Source of the DNA: Vallitalea sp.
GTDB lineage: Bacteria; Bacillota; Clostridia; Lachnospirales; Vallitaleaceae
Assembly: GCA_025210235.1 (NCBI GenBank)
Contig: JAOASG010000044.1
Coordinates: 1-64,000, forward strand
Length of the DNA: 64,000 nt
Direction: 5' to 3'
Below, piece after piece: positions 16,509 to 25,238 of this stretch. The notes beneath the pieces were generated by a model that made no database searches, was not told the DNA's origin, and saw nothing but the letters and a program-made list of their open reading frames with translations. A program made the translations under genes and the position numbers. Numbering within the stretch: position 1 is the first letter of the stretch; every line of letters starts with the position of its first letter.

Positions 16509-18089
16509 TTAATTACTAGCAACAGCTTCTGCAACCTTAATTCCATCCATAGCAGCAGACATTATTCCTCCAGCATATCCTGCTCCTTCACCACATGGGT
16601 ATAAGCCTTTAATATTACTTTGGAATCCTTTATCACGTATTATTCTAATAGGAGAAGAAGATCTTGTTTCTACTCCTGATAATATTGCATCCTCTCTTGC
16701 AAAACCTCTAATTTTCTTATCAAAAGCAAGAATACCTTCTTTTATAGATTCAGAAACATAAGTAGGCAAACAATCATTTAAATTAGCTAAAGTTACCCGA
16801 TCTTTAAGGGAAGGATTTACTTGTCCAATACCTTTTGATATTCTATTGTTAATAAAATCAGATGATAGTTGTATGGGTATATTATAGTTACTTCCTCCAG
16901 CAACATAAGCTAACTCTTCCCATTTTCTTTGAAAAGCTACACCAGCTAATACATCTTCTTCTGGAAAATCATCTGGAGTTACATTAACAAGAAGAGCACT
17001 ATTAGCATTTTCTTCATCCCTTTGATAGTTACTCATGCCATTTGTAACCACTCTTCCTTCTTCAGAACTTGCATTAACAATAAAACCACCTGGGCACATA
17101 CAAAATGAATACACACCTCTTCCGTTTTTACAGTGATGTGATAATTTATAGTCAGCAACTGGCAAATCTTTATGATGACCATTTCCATACTGAGATGTAT
17201 TAATTAAACTTTGAGGATGTTCAATTCTTAACCCTATAGAAAATGGTTTTTTTTCAATAAGTAAATTATGATTTTTAAGCATCAAAAATGTATTTCTAGC
17301 ACTGTGTCCTATTGCAAGTATTACTTTAGTAGCTCTTAACTCTTTTTTATTATTTATTATTAATCCAGATATAGATCCATTTTCAATTATTAATGAGGTT
17401 ACTTCTTCATTAAATCTTACTTCTCCTCCTAAGCTAATTATTTTATTTCTAATATTCTTAACTACGATGCGAAGATAATCTGTACCAATGTGTGGTTTAT
17501 TATAATATAAGATTTCTTTTGGTGCACCACATTCTACAAATTCGTCTAATACTTTTTTATTTCTAAGAAATTTATCTTTTACTAAAGTATTTAATTTACC
17601 ATCAGAGAAAGTACCCGCTCCACCTTCACCAAATTGTATATTTGATTTAGTAGATAATATATTAGATGCCATAAATTGTTCAACGTCTTTTACTCTACTA
17701 TCAATATCTTGCCCTCTTTCTAAAACGATTGGACAATACCCATTTTCAGCTAATATGAGGGCACAAAAAAGTCCAGCTGGTCCAGAACCTATTATAACTG
17801 GTCTATCTTTTATATCATTATTTTGATATGGAAATTTGTATTTTTTTTGCTCTATATAACTTAAATAATTAACTTTTTTTCTTTCTAATATTTTATGTTC
17901 ATCTTTTATATCAATATCAAATGTATAAACTATTTTAATATCATTCTTTTTTCTAGCATCAATTGACTTCTTCACAATTGTATAAGAAAAAGGGATATTA
18001 TTGTTTATTTTTAGATCTTTAATAATTCTCTTACGTATATCATTTTCTGTATGATCTATATTAAACTTTAATTGTTGTAATCGTAACAT
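16509..18089 (-). CDS. FAD-dependent dehydrogenase (COG2509 type)
   Basis: This 526-residue flavoprotein has an N-terminal region of about 90 residues resembling the THUMP-like/RNA-binding N-terminus of this family (LNYKLSL-type start, here LRLQQLKFNIDHTEN). A dinucleotide fold follows: VIIGSGPAGLFCALILAENG (about residues 96-115), LERG and the FGEGGAGTFSDGKLNT motif. It ends with YPCGEGAGYAGGIMSAAMDG. The reaction is unknown; members are soluble, single-chain flavoenzymes. A second flavoprotein of the HI0933 type lies upstream on the same strand, 75 nt away, with a P5 fragment between. The ribosome binding site AAAGGA precedes the ATG at 18089. Confidence 0.87.
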   Translation of the reverse strand: MLRLQQLKFNIDHTENDIRKRIIKDLKINNNIPFSYTIVKKSIDARKKNDIKIVYTFDIDIKDEHKILERKKVNYLSYIEQKKYKFPYQNNDIKDRPVIIGSGPAGLFCALILAENGYCPIVLERGQDIDSRVKDVEQFMASNILSTKSNIQFGEGGAGTFSDGKLNTLVKDKFLRNKKVLDEFVECGAPKEILYYNKPHIGTDYLRIVVKNIRNKIISLGGEVRFNEEVTSLIIENGSISGLIINNKKELRATKVILAIGHSARNTFLMLKNHNLLIEKKPFSIGLRIEHPQSLINTSQYGNGHHKDLPVADYKLSHHCKNGRGVYSFCMCPGGFIVNASSEEGRVVTNGMSNYQRDEENANSALLVNVTPDDFPEEDVLAGVAFQRKWEELAYVAGGSNYNIPIQLSSDFINNRISKGIGQVNPSLKDRVTLANLNDCLPTYVSESIKEGILAFDKKIRGFAREDAILSGVETRSSSPIRIIRDKGFQSNIKGLYPCGEGAGYAGGIMSAAMDGIKVAEAVASN

Positions 18090-18113
18090 AGTATTATTCC
18101 TTTCAGTCCTTTT

Positions 18114-18157
18114 ATAAGTAACTCAACTTTCCCAAATTAAGCGTTATAGGTTTGGTT
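18114..18157. repeat. P5 fragment, reverse orientation
   Basis: AACTCAACTTTCCCA joined to AATTAAGCGTTATAGGTTTG is the reverse complement of about 92-151 with the middle 20 bases missing. It sits between the two flavoprotein genes. Confidence 0.65.
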
Positions 18158-18163
18158 TAATTA

Positions 18164-19387
18164 TTACTTACTTGCTTTTAATCCTGCAATAGCTCCAGTA
18201 CTCCAAGACCATTGTAAGTTATATCCTCCACAATCACCATCTACATCTATTATTTCACCTGTTAAATATATATTTTTCATTTGTTTTGATTCTAGGTCAT
18301 AATTTATTTCATTAGTAATAACTCCTCCTGCTGTAACTTGGGATTGATTCCATTGGTTTGTTCCAGTAATTTTTAGTCTAAACTGTTTAAGTATATTAAC
18401 TAATTTATGTCTTTCTTCTTTTTTTATATCAGAAGATTTTTTATTCAATGAAATTCCCGTTTCTTTAATAATAATATTTATTAAGCGTTTATTAATTAAT
18501 CCTATAAAATTATCTTGTATTATTTTATAAGGCATAGAAGTAAATCTATTTACTAATAATTGATCCAATTCTTCATAAGATAATTGATTAAAAAAATCTA
18601 TATCTACAAATACGGTTTTATTTTTATAAATATATTCAGACGCAATTCTACTAATTTGTAAAATAGGTGGACCAGAAATACCATAATCAGTAAACAAAAT
18701 TTCACCATATTCTTCACGCATTAAATTATTATTTTCATCCACAATCTTCGCCAATCCATTAATTTTAACACCCTTTAATTGCTTTAGAAATGCTGCATTT
18801 GATTTAAGTTGAACTAGCGAAGGAATGGGATTTTTTATAGTATGTCCCAATGATTTTGCAATGTTAAATCCACTACCATTAGAACCTAAATCTGGTGATG
18901 ATTTTCCTCCAGTAGCAAGTATAATTTTATTTCCATAATATTTTTTATTATCTTTTGTATAAACAATAAAGTTTTTATTTTTTTCTATTGAAACTACCTC
19001 AGTGTTACAATCAATTATAACTTTTAATCTCTCCAATTCAAACCTTATAACATCTAATACTGAGTTTGCCTGTAATGAATTTGGATATACCTTTCCATTT
19101 AAATTAACAGGATATATTCCTAATTCAGTGAAAAATTTTAAAGTTTTATTCACATTAAACTGATCTAATATACTTTTTATGAATTCATTATTACCTCCAT
19201 GAAAATTATCAGGTAAACAATTCATATTTGTAAGATTACATCTACCATTACCAGTTGCTAAAATTTTTTTTCCTATTCTATCTTTTCTCTCCAGAATTGT
19301 AACCTTTGCTCCATTTCGAGCAGCAACAATTCCAGCAACTAAACCTGAAGCTCCTCCACCTATTATAATAATTTTATTTTTAGCCAT
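18164..19387 (-). CDS. BaiN/HI0933-family NAD(P)/FAD-dependent oxidoreductase
   Basis: This 407-residue protein has an N-terminal FAD-binding motif IIGGGASGLVAGIVAARNG and LERKDRIGKKILATGNGRCNLTN, the family's most conserved segment. It carries LATGGKSSPDLGSNGSGF in the middle and VTAGGV plus LTGEIIDVDGDCGGYNLQWSWSTG at the end. Relatives include BaiN of bile-acid metabolising clostridia and HI0933; the substrate here is unknown. Length is standard. The ribosome binding site GAGG lies immediately before an A-rich spacer. A P1 palindrome lies upstream. Confidence 0.9.
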   Translation of the reverse strand: MAKNKIIIIGGGASGLVAGIVAARNGAKVTILERKDRIGKKILATGNGRCNLTNMNCLPDNFHGGNNEFIKSILDQFNVNKTLKFFTELGIYPVNLNGKVYPNSLQANSVLDVIRFELERLKVIIDCNTEVVSIEKNKNFIVYTKDNKKYYGNKIILATGGKSSPDLGSNGSGFNIAKSLGHTIKNPIPSLVQLKSNAAFLKQLKGVKINGLAKIVDENNNLMREEYGEILFTDYGISGPPILQISRIASEYIYKNKTVFVDIDFFNQLSYEELDQLLVNRFTSMPYKIIQDNFIGLINKRLINIIIKETGISLNKKSSDIKKEERHKLVNILKQFRLKITGTNQWNQSQVTAGGVITNEINYDLESKQMKNIYLTGEIIDVDGDCGGYNLQWSWSTGAIAGLKASK

Positions 19388-19434
19388 AAAAAAAAACCTC
19401 GCATTATATTATAAATTTATTTTTACTTAGTTAT

Positions 19435-19547
19435 GATAATTGCTTAATTAACTATTGTTGATTCTTTAATACAATATATTGAATGTGACGGCATATAAAA
19501 TCTATATATTGTATTTAAGAATTATATTTCTTAATTATGCACTTATC
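19435..19547. repeat. P1 palindromic repeat, diverged full copy (113 bp)
   Basis: The termini GATAATTGCTTAATTAA and TTAATTATGCACTTATC are inverted. The core GTTGATTCTTTAATACAATA is retained and mirrored by TATTGTATTTAAGAAT. The length of 113 bp equals the other full copies although the ends have drifted. It occupies the gap upstream of the HI0933-type gene. Confidence 0.75.
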
Positions 19548-19641
19548 TAAGTTAACAAGCTTATTTTAATTTATTTATATAATTAATGCAAGGATTTATA
19601 TAAAATTTAAACATTTATAATTCCTAGTATATGTGGATAGA

Positions 19642-20652
19642 TTAGCTTGTATAATTTTCCAACAATCTAATTAATTCTTCTTCCCCATTAACTGTAATAC
19701 CTTCTTTTAATTGATTCATTAATTCTTCCTCTAATCCCAAAACAGGCGTCTCAATTACTTTTCTTAAATACTTTTCAAGCAAATTATTTAACTCTTGTTC
19801 ATTTAAGTTAGCAGAATAATTTTCATCTTTTGTATAATCATAGAAGATACCTAGTAAATCATTATATTGTTTTACAATATAAATACCACTTTCATTTAAT
19901 TTATATAATTTACGAAGTTTCTTTAGTATTTCTGTAAGTTCTTCTTCACCATATACAATAATACCATCATCTAATTTTTGTTGTTCTTCCATAACTAAAC
20001 CACTTACTTGCATATCAATAGTATCTCTAAGATAGTCTTCAATATTAATATTTGGTTCTTCGTTTCTATAATCATAAAAAACTCCTACATTATCATTAAA
20101 TTCTTTAATAATATAATATTTATGAGACCTTTCATTAAATACTTTTCTTAAAATTACTCTTTCAGATGAAAAAGACATCAATTGATATTCAGGATAAAAC
20201 TCTTCAACTTGTTCTCTTGTTAAGTTAATCATATAATAAGGTGGTTCAACTTCTTCTGCAACTTCTAGCTTATCATCCTCAGTATAATAGTTTTGATACT
20301 CTATACGTGTTGAGGACATTATTTTTGGTTCTTTAATAGTGTCAACAGGAACTATCTTCTTATTATTTTTACTACTTGCTATTGGTTCTATTTCAGATAT
20401 ATCAACTTTATCTGTAGGTTTGTTATTTTTATCTTCGTTATTAATATCTTTATTATCTTTAATAATTTTTTCATTATTTTGTTCTAGAATAGTTTCATCC
20501 TTATCTAAAGAACTATCAATAGCTATCTTATTATTATCTTTTTCTACATAATTTTCTTTATATATATATGCATATAATCTATTAATAGTAATTGCAGATA
20601 TAGCTATAATACAACATATGATTGTAATATTTAATACATTTCTTTTCCTCAC
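19642..20652 (-). CDS. BofC C-terminal domain-like membrane-anchored protein
   Basis: This protein of about 336 residues has one N-terminal membrane helix (about residues 5-25), an Asn/Asp/Lys-rich linker (about 30-110), and an extracytoplasmic part. The end pattern (YIVKQYND...IFYDY...TPVLGL...LKEGITVNGEEELIRLLENYTS) matches the BofC C-terminal-like domains common in clostridia. The same pattern occurs once more just upstream (YIIKEFND...VFYDY...DGIIVYGEEELTEILKKL), so the domain is duplicated in tandem. BofC in Bacillus regulates the SpoIVB checkpoint; the function here is only inferred. Start: the GTG at 20652 with AGGAG eight bases upstream is preferred over the GTG at 20661, which lies inside that site. 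Confidence 0.7.
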   Translation of the reverse strand: MRKRNVLNITIICCIIAISAITINRLYAYIYKENYVEKDNNKIAIDSSLDKDETILEQNNEKIIKDNKDINNEDKNNKPTDKVDISEIEPIASSKNNKKIVPVDTIKEPKIMSSTRIEYQNYYTEDDKLEVAEEVEPPYYMINLTREQVEEFYPEYQLMSFSSERVILRKVFNERSHKYYIIKEFNDNVGVFYDYRNEEPNINIEDYLRDTIDMQVSGLVMEEQQKLDDGIIVYGEEELTEILKKLRKLYKLNESGIYIVKQYNDLLGIFYDYTKDENYSANLNEQELNNLLEKYLRKVIETPVLGLEEELMNQLKEGITVNGEEELIRLLENYTS

Positions 20653-20744
20653 CAAAATCACTCCTAACGAGTATTTTTGGTATAAGTATTAACAATAAAA
20701 ACTAAAATTATACATTTTAAGAAAATAATATATTAAATTTCAAA

Positions 20745-22364
20745 TTATTGTATTAATCTAATCTTCATCAATAAAGAAACTATCTTATCTCCTTTTGGCA
20801 TAGAATACATTTCCTCTTTTTCAACACCTTTTAATTTAACCAACACTATAATATAAATACATATTCCAGCTAAAATAGATATTATAGTTGAAATAGCATT
20901 TCCTACAGCGATAACTTCTAATAAGGAATATACTCCATAACATGATAATCCCATTATAAGAGCCGATAATGTAGGAATAACGTATGTTTTCTTAATATCA
21001 AATCTAATATTAATATATTTTTTAATAGATCTGATATTAAAAAATGCCGAACAAAAAGCAAATATTATATTAGTTATAACAGCCCCGTATAAATTTGTAT
21101 TAAAAACATATAAAAGTATTACATTAAAAACTACTTTTATCAGTAACGATTTAACTGCATTAATCACAGGAACTCTTAATTTGTCCATTCCTTGTAAAAT
21201 TCCAATAGTAATTGTTGATAATGCAAAAAACACAACTGATATAGAACCAATTCTTAGTATCATTGATGTAACATCAAGATTCTTATTCATAAATAACAAT
21301 TTAATAATTGGTTTTGATAATACAAATATTCCAACACAAGATGGTATAGCTATAAACATAGTAAATCTAATAGCCATATTAATTTTTTTGTATATTTGTT
21401 TTTTATCTTTTAAAACTAAAGATGTTGTAATACTAGGCATAGTTGCTATTGAAAAAGCGGATGCTATTGAAATAGGAATAGTTATAATAATTTTATATTT
21501 ACCATTTAAAATACCATATAAAGTATCTGCCATTTCTTCAGTATAACTATGAAAACGTAGCGCATCATTAAACATGACCATATCCACTAAATTAGTAAAA
21601 TGAAAAGTAGCACTTCCAATAACTATTGGTAGAGAAGTCATAATAACTAACTTAGAAAATGAAAAACAAGAAGTATTTTCGTTAGAATATTTATCTCTTA
21701 GAACTCTTTTTCTAAATACTTTCCTAGACATTAAATAGATTCCTATTAATGTAAGTAAACCTGCTAAAGCTCCAATCCAAGTTCCATGTGTTCCTCCTGC
21801 TGCTCCCCATTCATAACCTTTTACCATTAGCATCCCTGCTAAAACAATACTAAATATTGCATTAAATATTTGTTCTATAATCTGAGAAATAGCTGTAGGG
21901 ACCATTGTATTCATCCCTTGGAAATATCCTCTAAAAACTCCCATTATTGAAAATATAAGCAACGTTGGTGATAGTGCCCTGATTGCATGAGCAGATTTTT
22001 CACTATAAACCATTTTTGCTAATAAATTTGAACCAAAAAACATAATACTAGATGATATTAATCCAATAACTACTGCTATACATAAAGCAGAAATGAAAAT
22101 CTGATGTGCTTCTTTATATTTTTTCTTTGCTATTCTTGCTGATACTAATTTTGATACTGCCGCTGGAAGACCATAAGATGAAATGACTAAGGTAAATGAA
22201 TATATATCAAATGCCTTACTATAACATCCTATACCTGTTTCCCCAATTATATTAATTAATGGTATTCGATAAGCAAGTCCAATAAACCTTACAATTATTC
22301 CTGCAAATGCTAAAATTGCTCCCTGTACAGCTAAATTACTACTATGTTTTCTTTTTTGCTCCAT
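20745..22364 (-). CDS. SpoVB/MurJ-like MOP-superfamily flippase
   Basis: This 539-residue integral membrane protein has about 14 hydrophobic segments. The opening resembles the SpoVB/YkvU/YabM group: QGAILAFAGIIVRFIGLAYRIPLINIIGETGIGCYSKAF, then YGLPAAVSKLVSARIAKKKYKEA and RGYFQGMNTMVPTAISQIIEQIF. Such proteins flip lipid-linked cell-wall or polysaccharide precursors; SpoVB is needed for spore cortex. Which precursor is moved here cannot be seen. It is upstream of the BofC-like gene on the same strand, 92 nt away, so both may serve sporulation. The ribosome binding site GAGGTG precedes the ATG at 22364. Confidence 0.9.
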   Translation of the reverse strand: MEQKRKHSSNLAVQGAILAFAGIIVRFIGLAYRIPLINIIGETGIGCYSKAFDIYSFTLVISSYGLPAAVSKLVSARIAKKKYKEAHQIFISALCIAVVIGLISSSIMFFGSNLLAKMVYSEKSAHAIRALSPTLLIFSIMGVFRGYFQGMNTMVPTAISQIIEQIFNAIFSIVLAGMLMVKGYEWGAAGGTHGTWIGALAGLLTLIGIYLMSRKVFRKRVLRDKYSNENTSCFSFSKLVIMTSLPIVIGSATFHFTNLVDMVMFNDALRFHSYTEEMADTLYGILNGKYKIIITIPISIASAFSIATMPSITTSLVLKDKKQIYKKINMAIRFTMFIAIPSCVGIFVLSKPIIKLLFMNKNLDVTSMILRIGSISVVFFALSTITIGILQGMDKLRVPVINAVKSLLIKVVFNVILLYVFNTNLYGAVITNIIFAFCSAFFNIRSIKKYINIRFDIKKTYVIPTLSALIMGLSCYGVYSLLEVIAVGNAISTIISILAGICIYIIVLVKLKGVEKEEMYSMPKGDKIVSLLMKIRLIQ

Positions 22365-22460
22365 CTTTACACCTCATAATTTATAAGTCAATAATATTAA
22401 ACCATGTTATATTTTATACTATAATTTTACATTTTTCAAATTAAACTTTAATAAGAAAAT

Positions 22461-22503
22461 AAAAACTATAGTATCAGCTTATATTTTTGACTAATACTAT
22501 AGC
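22461..22503 (-). terminator. terminator of cdd
   Basis: On the minus strand GCTATAGTAT pairs with ATACTATAG (22466-22474 with 22494-22502) and is followed by TTTTTATTTTC. It begins just beyond the cdd stop. Confidence 0.85.
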
Positions 22504-22509
22504 TTTTAA

Positions 22510-22893
22510 TTATAATAGATCAAATTTTATAGGTAATAACTCACTAGTTGAGTATTTTCTTATTTCTCCTTTATCATTTGCTAAAATAACAATACCATTC
22601 GGCATAAATTCAGCAATCACCTGTCTACATATTCCACAAGGAGGTGTAAAATTACCACTTGAACTTACTATAGCAATTGCTTCAAAATCTCTATTTCCTT
22701 CAGATATAGCTTTATATATTGCAGTTCTCTCTGCACAATTAGTTGCACCATATGATGCATTTTCAATATTACACCCTGTAAAGATTTTACCATCTTTTGT
22801 AATGATTGCTGCACCTACTTTAAAGTTGGAATAAGGTACATATGCAAACTCTTTTGCTTTAATAGCACTATCTATTAACTCATTATAATTCAT
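22510..22893 (-). CDS. cdd: cytidine deaminase
   Basis: This 127-residue zinc enzyme deaminates cytidine or deoxycytidine to the uridine form. The zinc and catalytic motifs are plain: GCNIENASYGATNCAERTAI (Cys ligand and catalytic Glu at about 53-55) and PPCGICRQVIAEF (two Cys ligands, about 86-89). The N-terminus (AYVPYSNFKVGAAI) binds nucleoside. The Cys-Ala-Glu form with three Cys ligands is that of the tetrameric Gram-positive enzymes. It is a single gene with its own terminator. In many clostridia cdd follows dgkA-era; here it is separated from dgkA by the DUF3048 gene. Confidence 0.97.
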   Translation of the reverse strand: MNYNELIDSAIKAKEFAYVPYSNFKVGAAIITKDGKIFTGCNIENASYGATNCAERTAIYKAISEGNRDFEAIAIVSSSGNFTPPCGICRQVIAEFMPNGIVILANDKGEIRKYSTSELLPIKFDLL

Positions 22894-22976
22894 TAAATAC
22901 CATATCCTTTCAAATTTGATATTTCCCTAAGCAACCCTTTTTATTCCACTTTTAGTACAAAAATCTATAAAAAATC

Positions 22977-24176
22977 TTATTTAGTGAACTTAATCTTGTC
23001 TTTCCTACTCTTAGGATTGACACAAATCCATGTTTTTCCTTTGTTAAGCTTTATTTCTTCTCCATCTTCATTAAAGTAAAGTGTTGGTTTATAATGAGAA
23101 GGTTTTTTCCATGTAATTTTTTGAGCTTTCCCATTAGTTATATAATATCCATTACCTGATGTAATTAATGACATATCCCTACAGCCAAGTTTGTCGCCTT
23201 TTATTTGCCATATACTTGCAAATTGTATAATAATATTTTTAAATTTTAATTGTTCTCCAGTTTCTCTATCTATTTGTTTATCTCCAAACTGAAATCTATA
23301 ATATAATTTATCATCTTTATTATATTCAAACCAAGGATTTTTATTTCTACTAAAATATGACAATTGAACTAAAGGAGCATCTAGGTTAGAATCTATATCA
23401 AATTCTTCATCAGCAAATTTTAATTTTGCATTGAAATTTTCTTTATTTGTCTTTCTATAACCAACTTTATCCCATGTTTTCATTAGTTTTTCATAACTTG
23501 TATATGTACTATGTGGTCTTTCTCGTGAAGGATCTTGATATGTCATTATAGTATCTAACCATGATAACCCATTTATATGAGGTGAATTCCATTCAGTAAA
23601 CTTTCTTCTTGCATATTCACTTTGGCCATAATGAGCATATATCGAATCATGGTCAAATGCAAAATCTAAATAGTAATGACGAGCACTTCTAACTGGACCA
23701 ATTTTTTTAGCATCAAAATCTCTATAAATAGCAAATAATCGTGTTATTTCTCCTTCTACAAGGGTTTCATATATTATATCTGCTTGAGCAACTCCACTCT
23801 GAGGCATAGCGTCTCTTAAATTATTAATCATAATTCCAACAGGTCTTCTATTAGCAGCTTCTTCGCTAATCCATAACCCAGTAAGTGAATTAATAGTCTC
23901 TCCTTCGTGATCATCTTCTTTTTTTTCTTCCATATTATCTTTATTTGAAATATCTTTTTCAGTATCTTGAGTATCATTTGTTTGTTTGTCAGAAGTCTTT
24001 TCTTTAGGTATGTTAGATTCTTTATCCCCACTTAATGTATTATTAGTTTCTGGCTCTTTAACAAAAGTTGAAGTCGTACTAGCAAACTTATCTTTATCTT
24101 TACAACCAGTTATTGTCAAGATTAATACAACAATTACTAAAATGTTTAAAAGTTTTTTATTAAATAATTTGTTCAT
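22977..24176 (-). CDS. DUF3048 (YerB-like) lipoprotein
   Basis: This exported lipoprotein of about 399 residues has signal peptide LLNILVIVVLILTITGC, with the lipid-modified Cys at about residue 25. An Asp/Lys/Glu-rich linker (about 30-95) follows. The DUF3048 domain is recognised by RPVGIMINNLRDAMPQSGVAQADIIYETLVEGEITRL, IGPVRSARHYYLDFAFD and ERPHSTYTS. The C-terminal part ends in the usual KGKTWICVNP. Function is not established. The ATG at 24176 with AGAAGGG upstream is chosen; the frame runs 14 codons further to 24218 without a ribosome binding site or signal-peptide sense. A degraded P1 copy lies upstream. Confidence 0.88.
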   Translation of the reverse strand: MNKLFNKKLLNILVIVVLILTITGCKDKDKFASTTSTFVKEPETNNTLSGDKESNIPKEKTSDKQTNDTQDTEKDISNKDNMEEKKEDDHEGETINSLTGLWISEEAANRRPVGIMINNLRDAMPQSGVAQADIIYETLVEGEITRLFAIYRDFDAKKIGPVRSARHYYLDFAFDHDSIYAHYGQSEYARRKFTEWNSPHINGLSWLDTIMTYQDPSRERPHSTYTSYEKLMKTWDKVGYRKTNKENFNAKLKFADEEFDIDSNLDAPLVQLSYFSRNKNPWFEYNKDDKLYYRFQFGDKQIDRETGEQLKFKNIIIQFASIWQIKGDKLGCRDMSLITSGNGYYITNGKAQKITWKKPSHYKPTLYFNEDGEEIKLNKGKTWICVNPKSRKDKIKFTK

Positions 24177-24207
24177 TTTTTTATCCCTTCTCTTTATGTA
24201 ATATTTA

Positions 24208-24311
24208 GCTAATTTCAAAACTAAGTACTTTAATTCTTTACATATTAATACATGATTTTATTATATTAGGTATAGAGATACTTCATTAAAGTATAATATA
24301 CCTTTAATTAC
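24208..24311. repeat. P1 palindromic repeat, degraded copy (104 bp)
   Basis: It starts GCTAATTTCAAAACTAAGTA, keeps TTTAATTCTTTACATA, and ends CTTTAATTAC. The left half follows the 9449 copy closely; the right half has diverged and lost about nine bases. Confidence 0.65.
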
Positions 24312-24369
24312 TTAAATAAAATAGTCAATTAATCAGATAGTTTTTAGTATTAATATTTAAGTTTTAATC

Positions 24370-24738
24370 TTATGTTAAAACATTTAATATTTTTGGAACA
24401 AATAATATACACCCAATAATTACAGCACCTATTGCAGCTAATAATGTTGCTCCTGCTGCAATGTCTTTTGCGTATTTCCCTAATTGATTATATTTTTTGC
24501 CACAAACTAAATCTACTGTATATTCAATTGCTGTATTTAATAATTCAGTAATTATAACAATAGTAATAGTTATAGTTAATATTATATAATCAAGCTTATC
24601 ACATTTTAGGTACCCTGCAAGCATTAGAACAATAACCATTGCAAGTATATGTAATTTAATATTTCTTTCAGTTTTAAATGCTTGAAATATTCCTCTAAAT
24701 GCACATCTAAAACTATCTGACAAGTGCCTATTTTTCAT
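24370..24738 (-). CDS. dgkA: diacylglycerol/undecaprenol kinase (DgkA family)
   Basis: This 122-residue membrane enzyme has three hydrophobic helices. It carries the conserved segments SFRCAFRGIFQAFKTERNIKLH (N-terminal amphipathic helix) and ELLNTAIEYTVDLV (active site Glu and Asn), plus the AKDIAAGATLLAAI helix. In Gram-positive bacteria the homologue phosphorylates undecaprenol, recycling the cell-wall lipid carrier. The ATG overlaps the ybeY stop by four bases (ATGA), marking it as the last gene of the yqfC-yqfD-phoH-HD-ybeY-dgkA run. No clear terminator was seen beyond it. Confidence 0.95.
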   Translation of the reverse strand: MKNRHLSDSFRCAFRGIFQAFKTERNIKLHILAMVIVLMLAGYLKCDKLDYIILTITITIVIITELLNTAIEYTVDLVCGKKYNQLGKYAKDIAAGATLLAAIGAVIIGCILFVPKILNVLT

Positions 24739-25238
24739 CTTCTTAGACCTACTTTATTTAGAATTTGTTGTTGTTTTTCTATCATTATTTGCTCTTCTTC
24801 ATTTAATATATGATCATAACCCATTAAATGTAACATACTGTGAGCTGTTAAAAAACCAATTTCTCTTTCTAATGAGTGTCCATATTCTTCTGCCTGTTCC
24901 TTTGCCCTATCTAATGATATTATTATATCACCTAACATTAATTCTCCAGTATCAAGATCAAAATATTCATCTTGTTCCTCATCAATTTCATCAAAGCCAC
25001 TAGGAATATTAAAATCAATTAATGGAAAAGATAGTACATCTGTTGGCTTGTCCATATCTCTGTATTCTTTATTTATTTTATGTATTTCTTCATTATCTGT
25101 AATTGTCACACTTACTTCTACTTCATATGGGCATTTTTCAGCATCTAAAGATATCTCAATAATCTTATTAATAATCTCTAGATATTTACTATCAAGTTCT
25201 TGGTCTAAATTATTATTTATTATTATTGACAACTTCAT
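24735..25238 (-). CDS. ybeY: endoribonuclease YbeY (rRNA maturation factor)
   Basis: This protein of about 167 residues has the YbeY zinc motif HSMLHLMGYDH (three His, about residues 130-140) and the conserved NKEYRDMDKPTDVLSFPL segment. YbeY is a metal-dependent RNase acting in 16S rRNA 3' end maturation and ribosome quality control. A mid-protein acidic insertion (GFDEIDEEQDEYFDLDTGEL) precedes LGDIIIS. The ATG at 25238 with AAAGGGGAAG upstream is chosen; the frame extends 16 codons further into the preceding HD gene without a good site. It overlaps the HD gene by 26 nt and dgkA by 4 nt, suggesting coupled translation. Confidence 0.95.
   Translation of the reverse strand: MKLSIIINNNLDQELDSKYLEIINKIIEISLDAEKCPYEVEVSVTITDNEEIHKINKEYRDMDKPTDVLSFPLIDFNIPSGFDEIDEEQDEYFDLDTGELMLGDIIISLDRAKEQAEEYGHSLEREIGFLTAHSMLHLMGYDHILNEEEQIMIEKQQQILNKVGLRR

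Noticed and set aside
21181..21546. 121-codon plus-strand frame opposite the SpoVB-like gene
   Set aside because: Hydrophobic mirror of membrane helices; no ribosome binding site.
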